From positions 7,768-71,767 of the forward strand of contig JBAZTW010000006.1 of the NCBI GenBank assembly GCA_041661665.1: a stretch of 64,000 nucleotides of DNA, in the 5' to 3' direction. This DNA is from GWC2-45-44 sp041661665. Its GTDB lineage: Bacteria; Planctomycetota; Phycisphaerae; Sedimentisphaerales; UBA12454. The translations under genes and the position numbers were made by a program. The notes below the pieces were generated by a model. It did no database searches and was not told where the DNA came from. It saw only the letters and a list, made by a program, of their open reading frames with translations. Positions 59,886 through 64,000 of this stretch are shown here, one piece after another; the first letter of the stretch is position 1, and each line of letters opens with the position of its first letter.

Positions 59886-60953
59886 TTATTTTAAAACAAC
59901 CTTGCCGGAGCCTTTTTTGATAGTGCCGAGGTTATAAACTGTTTCGCCTGTGCGAGTAAGTTTTTCGGTAACGGAATCCGCGAAATCCTTAGCGACAATC
60001 AGGACAAAGCCAATGCCCATATTGAAGACGCGGAACATTTCCTCTTCCTCGACCGGTCCTGATTTCTGGAGAAAGTCAAAAATCGGCAATCTCAGCCAGG
60101 CTGATTTATCAATTACGACATCGCAATTAGCCGGTACAACTCGCGGGACGTTTCCGACGAGTCCGCCGCCGGTAATGTGAGCCATACCGTGGACAACCTG
60201 TTTGACTTTATAATGACTGAGAAGTTTTATAACGGAGCGGACGTAAATTCTTGTCGGCGTAAGCAGAACTTCGCCTATTGTTTTGTTGTCGAGAGCGGCA
60301 ATCTTATCATCGCATTTCAGTTTTAACTGTTTGAAGCAGATGTGGCGGGCGAGCGAATAGCCGTTGCTGTGGAGGCCGCTTGATGCCAGGCCGAGCACGG
60401 TGTCGCCTACTTCGACTTTTGAGCCGTTGATGATTCTGTTTTTTTCTACAACGCCGACGGCAAAGCCTGCCATATCGAAGTCGTCTTTTTTATAGACATC
60501 GGGCATTTCGGCTGTTTCGCCGCCGATGAGTGCGCAATCCGCGGTTTTGCACGCGTTGGCAATGCCTTCGACAACAGCGGCAACCCATTTTGGTTCGAGT
60601 TTATTGATTGCGAGGTAATCGAGAAAAAATAAAGGCTCTGCTCCGAGTACGAGCATATCGTTGACATTCATCGCGACCAAATCGAAGCCGAGCGTGTCGA
60701 ACTTTTTCATTTGTCTGGCAACAAGAACCTTTGAGCCTACGCCGTCCGTGCAGGCGGCAAGTATCGGGTTCTTATAGTTTTTCTTGAAAATTTTCTCGTC
60801 ATAGTCGAGACGAAACAAGCCTGCGAAACCGCCGGGGATATTTATTACACGAGGCCCAAGCGTACTTTTAATTGAAGTCTGGATTCTGTCAACCATCTCA
60901 TCGTTGGCATCAATGTCAACGCCCGACTTTGCGTAGGTGATGTATTCTGTCAT
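59886..60953 (-). CDS. purM: Phosphoribosylaminoimidazole (AIR) synthetase
   Basis: 355 residues. TYAKSGVDIDANDEMVDRIQ, CTDGVGSKVLVA, GLDFVAMNVNDMLV-type block (LVAMNVNDMLVLGAEPLFFLDYLA), ALIGGETAEMPDVY and HITGGGLVGNVPR are typical. Fifth step of purine synthesis. Start shares one base with the purF stop. Confidence 0.97.
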   Translation of the reverse strand: MTEYITYAKSGVDIDANDEMVDRIQTSIKSTLGPRVINIPGGFAGLFRLDYDEKIFKKNYKNPILAACTDGVGSKVLVARQMKKFDTLGFDLVAMNVNDMLVLGAEPLFFLDYLAINKLEPKWVAAVVEGIANACKTADCALIGGETAEMPDVYKKDDFDMAGFAVGVVEKNRIINGSKVEVGDTVLGLASSGLHSNGYSLARHICFKQLKLKCDDKIAALDNKTIGEVLLTPTRIYVRSVIKLLSHYKVKQVVHGMAHITGGGLVGNVPRVVPANCDVVIDKSAWLRLPIFDFLQKSGPVEEEEMFRVFNMGIGFVLIVAKDFADSVTEKLTRTGETVYNLGTIKKGSGKVVLK

Positions 60954-62398
60954 TAGAGCTGCACCGGTTCATCATCAAATAACTGCATTTGGAAACGTTC
61001 CATCGAAAATTTATTCACTACCGTATCCACTGGAATCGGATAATTTCCGGTCCAGCAGGCGGTACAGTAATGTTCTTTTGGAAGAGAGACGCAGCTTAAC
61101 ATTCCTTTCAGCGAGAGATAGCCGATACTGTCCACTTCAAGGAAATCTTTAATCTGCTTCATATCCCTGTCATTGGCGAGCAATTCTTCCTTCGTGGGAA
61201 AATCCACGCCATAGAAGCAGGGACATCGCACAGGCGGGCAGCTTACCCGCATATGTATTTCCTTTGCGCCGGCATCGCGGAGGGCTTTGACTTTGCCTTT
61301 TGTTGTTGTGCCGCGGACAATTGAATCGTCCACAACAATCACCCTTTTGCCTCTTACGGATTCGGCAACAACGGCAAGTTTGAGCTTGACCGCTAAATCG
61401 CGCATATCCTGACTTGGCGAAATGAATGTTCTGCCGACATAGTGGCTTCTTACGAAGCCCATATCGAATGGAATGCCGCTTTGTCGCGAGTAGCCGATAG
61501 CGGCTGATGTGCCGGAGTCGGGAACGGGTATTACGACATCGGCTTCGACGGGGTGTTCTTTGGCAAGCTGACAGCCCATCCGTTTTCTGACTTCGTGAAC
61601 GCTTTCACCAAAGACAATACTGTTTTGCTTGGCGAAATAAACGTGTTCAAAAATGCAGTGGGCCGGAGTTCTATTTTCTGGTTTGGCGAACATCCGGCTC
61701 GACATCCCATTTTTATTGAGAGTGATAATTTCTCCAGGCTCGACTTCGCGGATGTATTCGGCATCAACGGTATCGAATGCGCAGGTTTCACTGGCAACGC
61801 AGTAATATCCGTCCTTTGTTCTGCCGAGTACCAGCGGCCTTACGCCATAAGGGTCGCGGGCGGCTTCTATCCGGTCGTCAAATAAAAACAGCAGAGAATA
61901 TGCTCCCTGTAAATGATTCAATACGTGGCCAAGAGGGTCGGGTTTGGAAATATGGGACGGTTTGGCCAGGAGATGAATGATAATTTCAGTGTCGTTTGTG
62001 GATTTGAATATATGGCCATAAGCTTCATATTCATCGCGGAGGAGCGAGGCATTGATTAAGTTGCCGTTGTGAGCGACTGCGACCTGACCTCTTGAATATT
62101 CGCTCAAAATCGGCTGAGCGTTGGCGAGGTTGCGTGAGCCGCTGGTCGAATAGCGGACGTGGCCGATGGCGATTGGATTTTTGAGCCTTTCGAGGGTGGC
62201 TTTGCTGCTGCGAAAGACCCTGCTTACCTGCCCCATACCGACGTGGCAGGTTATAGTCTGACCATCACTGGTAGCAATTCCGGCAGATTCCTGGCCGCGA
62301 TGTTGAAGCGAATGAAGTGCGAAAAACGTTTTTTCAGCCGCTTCAGGGTCGCCGAATATCCCGAACAGACCGCATTCTTCTTTTTTATCCATAAGCAT
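60953..62398 (-). CDS. purF: Amidophosphoribosyltransferase
   Basis: 481 residues. Residues MLMDKKEE form a propeptide ahead of the nucleophile Cys9 (ECGLFGIFG). Glutaminase motifs GHVRYSTSG and SSKAT-type; PRPP loop VIVVDDSIVRGTTT. Later cysteines in CPPVRCPCFYG, MLSC and YCTACWTG indicate the [4Fe-4S] type as in Bacillus, sensitive to oxygen. First gene of the purF-purM unit; first step of purine synthesis. Confidence 0.97.
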   Translation of the reverse strand: MLMDKKEECGLFGIFGDPEAAEKTFFALHSLQHRGQESAGIATSDGQTITCHVGMGQVSRVFRSSKATLERLKNPIAIGHVRYSTSGSRNLANAQPILSEYSRGQVAVAHNGNLINASLLRDEYEAYGHIFKSTNDTEIIIHLLAKPSHISKPDPLGHVLNHLQGAYSLLFLFDDRIEAARDPYGVRPLVLGRTKDGYYCVASETCAFDTVDAEYIREVEPGEIITLNKNGMSSRMFAKPENRTPAHCIFEHVYFAKQNSIVFGESVHEVRKRMGCQLAKEHPVEADVVIPVPDSGTSAAIGYSRQSGIPFDMGFVRSHYVGRTFISPSQDMRDLAVKLKLAVVAESVRGKRVIVVDDSIVRGTTTKGKVKALRDAGAKEIHMRVSCPPVRCPCFYGVDFPTKEELLANDRDMKQIKDFLEVDSIGYLSLKGMLSCVSLPKEHYCTACWTGNYPIPVDTVVNKFSMERFQMQLFDDEPVQL

Positions 62399-62469
62399 AA
62401 CCCAGACAAGAACTTAGCGCAGAAACACCGCTTATAAAGTAAATTTGATATATTAACAGTGTATCCAAA

Positions 62470-62960
62470 CAACCCTTTGAAGTCAAATGCTAATCGTCCG
62501 CTGTTTAGCCCCCGGACCTGTGCCGGGGGTTGTCACATAGTTAGCCGGCAGCTTTATGCTGCCGGTTCGTAGGGGCAGACCTGCGTGTCCGCCCTTGTCA
62601 TTCCCGCGCAGGCGGGAATCTATTTTTCAAATTTCAAATTCCGTTTGTCTGCCCTGAATGGGCATAATATATCAGCCCAGGGCAACGCCCTGGGTAAAAA
62701 GACCGTAAAATCCCTAAGCCCTGAAAGGGCGTAATAATCAATAACTATCAGTAATTCTTTGATTCCCACGATTTCAAATCTTGATTTTCTTTTTCGTGTT
62801 TAGCCCCCGGGCCTGTGCCGGGGGTTGCCTGTCCCGCACCAACGCTTATTCACGTTTTTTCCGGTGCGGGATTCGTGGCTTAGCACCACCATCACTATGG
62901 TGGGGTTCATAAAAACTCTAAACTTCAAACAAATATTCCGCCATCACTATGGTGGGGGGG
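62470..62960. repeat. Repeat island between purF and DUF3883 gene
   Basis: At least six TTAG-hairpin elements: 62504-62532 (CCCCCGG/CCGGGGG), 62540-62570 (CCGGCAGC/GCTGCCGG), 62797-62828 (CCCCCGGG-type), 62831-62878 (long loop, CCCGCACC/GGTGCGGG), 62879-62910 (CACCAT/ATGGTG around CACT) and a partial at 62938-62957. Also a GTAGGGGCAGACC element (62570), a CATTCCCGCGCAGGCGGGAA palindrome (62599), and a CAGGGCAACGCCCTGGG / CCCTGAAAGGGC repeat (62680-62735). No gene is seen from 62399 to 63053. Confidence 0.75.
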
Positions 62961-63053
62961 GGAATTGACATCAGGTCATAATTAGTTACATTTTTACGCT
63001 GCACTTTTTTTTGCTTTACTGTATAATATCGAAAAACAGGAGACATTATAATT

Positions 63054-63827
63054 ATGGATAAGAGCGGCAGCAGGAAACACGAAAATTACGAATTGCTCAA
63101 TATGATTGGCTATGGATTAGCTAAGTTCAATGAGGAATTTGTAAAACAGTTCGGGTTCAAAAGCAAAACGGATTTTTACAAATACTTGGTAAAGCTGGGC
63201 GTGGGCGATACGGCCAGTACTATCAAAAATAGACAGGATTTGCTCGATCCGTTCTTTGATAATGGCCGACGAGGTTGGTGGCAAAGAAAAGACCAATGGG
63301 TTAGCCGAAAGTTGTTTATAGATAGTTTGTTTGGCAATGAGGATGTTGTTTCTTTCGTCAAGATAGTAAAAATGTATCTCCAAAAAGATTTCAAGGCGGA
63401 CATCGGTGAAGAAATGCAGGTCAGTCCTTTATTGAAATCAAGGTTTAAGGCCTTGCAGGAAACTGGACAGGAAGCCGAGTTTTACTTTTTACATAACTAT
63501 CAAAGTGTGCCTGTTTTCCAAAACGGCATCATCGAAGATGCCAGAAATTTTGGCGATGGCTACGATTTTCAGGTTGTGAAAGATAGCAATTATTTACTGG
63601 CCGAAGTCAAAGGCGTAAAAACGGATATCGGCAGTATCAGAATGACAAAAAACGAGTTTGAAAAGGCGAGAGAATATGAAAACGATTATTTTCTTGTCGT
63701 GGTGAGCAATTTGATAGAGGTTCCGAAAATTACGCCGATTGAAAATCCCGTCAAACAATTGAAACTGACGGAAAACAAAATCGTCTCTACCCAAATAAAT
63801 TATCATTCAGCCGCAATAAAATGGTAG
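63054..63827 (+). CDS. DUF3883 / PD-(D/E)xK nuclease-like protein
   Basis: 257 residues, with AGGAG ten bases before ATG and a TATAAT box at 63022-63027. Residues about 1-115 are a helical domain unknown to me; about 140-235 match the DUF3883 fold: GDGYDFQV (metal Asp), LLAEVKGVK (Glu-x-Lys), MTKNEFEKAREYENDYFLVVVSNL. Such domains are found in restriction and phage-defence proteins. No methyltransferase or helicase partner is in the window. Confidence 0.8.
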   Translation: MDKSGSRKHENYELLNMIGYGLAKFNEEFVKQFGFKSKTDFYKYLVKLGVGDTASTIKNRQDLLDPFFDNGRRGWWQRKDQWVSRKLFIDSLFGNEDVVSFVKIVKMYLQKDFKADIGEEMQVSPLLKSRFKALQETGQEAEFYFLHNYQSVPVFQNGIIEDARNFGDGYDFQVVKDSNYLLAEVKGVKTDIGSIRMTKNEFEKAREYENDYFLVVVSNLIEVPKITPIENPVKQLKLTENKIVSTQINYHSAAIKW

Positions 63828-63845
63828 CGATACCGTTTAATTTTG

Positions 63846-63874
63846 TTTAGCCCCCGCACCTGTGGCGGGGGTTG
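63846..63874 (+). repeat. TTTAG-hairpin element, ACCTGTG loop class
   Basis: TTTAG, arms CCCCCGC/GCGGGGG around ACCTGTG, then TTGTTTAG. Confidence 0.75.
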
Positions 63875-63894
63875 TTTAGATAATATGTAGGTCA

Positions 63895-63957
63895 TTCATT
63901 CAACGGTTATAATACGAATCCAGTACAAAACTATAACCTAATTGAAAGGAATGACCT
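63895..63957 (+). promoter_or_regulatory. Inverted repeat around the start of the last gene
   Basis: AGGTCATTC (63889-63897) and GAATGACCT (63949-63957) form a nine-base inverted repeat with the ATG right behind the second arm. Confidence 0.4.
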
Positions 63958-64000
63958 ATGGCAAAGATTGTATCAAACAAGCAGAATTGGTTCAACAGGA
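63958..64000 (+). CDS. Start of an unidentified gene, cut by window end
   Basis: Only 14 codons are visible (MAKIVSNKQNWFNR), with AAAGGA seven bases upstream. It may be a transposase or a defence gene, but nothing can be concluded from this length. Confidence 0.4.
   Translation, partial: MAKIVSNKQNWFNR

Overview
The window looks like a chromosomal segment of a mesophilic, anaerobic-type member of the Planctomycetota, most likely class Phycisphaerae. That placement is inference. It rests on moderate GC, many starts without a Shine-Dalgarno, a PEP-CTERM protein with an N-terminal signal peptide, Planctomycete-style hypothetical proteins (GspG-like tails, PadR-linked prefix domains), and a bacterial histone-fold gene. 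Almost all genes are housekeeping or biosynthetic. The accessory content is mostly short palindromic repeats between genes.

Layout. 1-7.1 kb (minus): 3' truncated valS, a CheY-type regulator with its hybrid-free PAS histidine kinase, holA and a hypothetical. 7.1-9.3 kb (minus): IS4-type transposase remnant, lspA, TPR lipoprotein. 9.4-11.5 kb (plus): proS and a small zinc-ribbon protein. 11.6-13.6 kb (minus): PadR regulator with a membrane-anchored partner. 13.8-14.3 kb (minus): an orphan transcription unit with good promoter and terminator, and tRNA-Thr(UGU). 14.3-16.6 kb (minus): beta-CASP nuclease, DUF190 and crcB. 16.7-19.8 kb (plus): TPP riboswitch, terminator and thiF-thiS-thiG-thiH. 19.8-24.6 kb (minus): ArsR-controlled operon of COG0701/ArsP-type permease, Acr3, three thioredoxin-fold proteins and CcdA, behind a palindromic operator. 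24.8-29.2 kb (plus): accB, accC, NqrF-like reductase, ECF sigma factor with two small membrane proteins. 29.2-32.3 kb (minus): YgjP-type metalloprotease, SUMF-fold PEP-CTERM protein, rhomboid-TPR protein. 32.4-33.8 kb (plus): aminopeptidase P and YkgJ-like protein. 34-42.2 kb (mostly minus): topA, rdgB, GxxExxY protein, argF, argD, argB, ftsY. 42.4-43.7 kb (plus): dnaA. 43.8-44.5 kb (minus): comF. 44.7-51.0 kb (plus): trp operon with a classical attenuator (leader peptide with tandem Trp codons), trpE-G-D-F-B-A without trpC. 51.1-56.1 kb (minus): glycogen/alpha-glucan trio (debranching enzyme, GH57, GT4). 56.4 kb (minus): histone-fold protein. 56.8-57.6 kb (plus): DUF2007-like and Arg-rich proteins. 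58-62.4 kb (minus): RNase Z-like protein, membrane protein, purM, purF. 62.4-64 kb: repeat island, DUF3883 nuclease-like gene, and the first codons of a gene cut by the window end.

The most noteworthy signals are: (1) a complete trp attenuator whose leader peptide would be translated almost leaderless; (2) a short upstream ORF and stem that can mask the trpB ribosome site; (3) a histone-fold gene with its own ribosome site and terminator; (4) dispersed TTAG-hairpin elements in which loop and flanks stay constant while stems change on both arms together; (5) the ars operon with a full thiol relay; (6) an orphan ~220-nt transcript near tRNA-Thr. No CRISPR array, rRNA, prophage or complete insertion sequence was seen.
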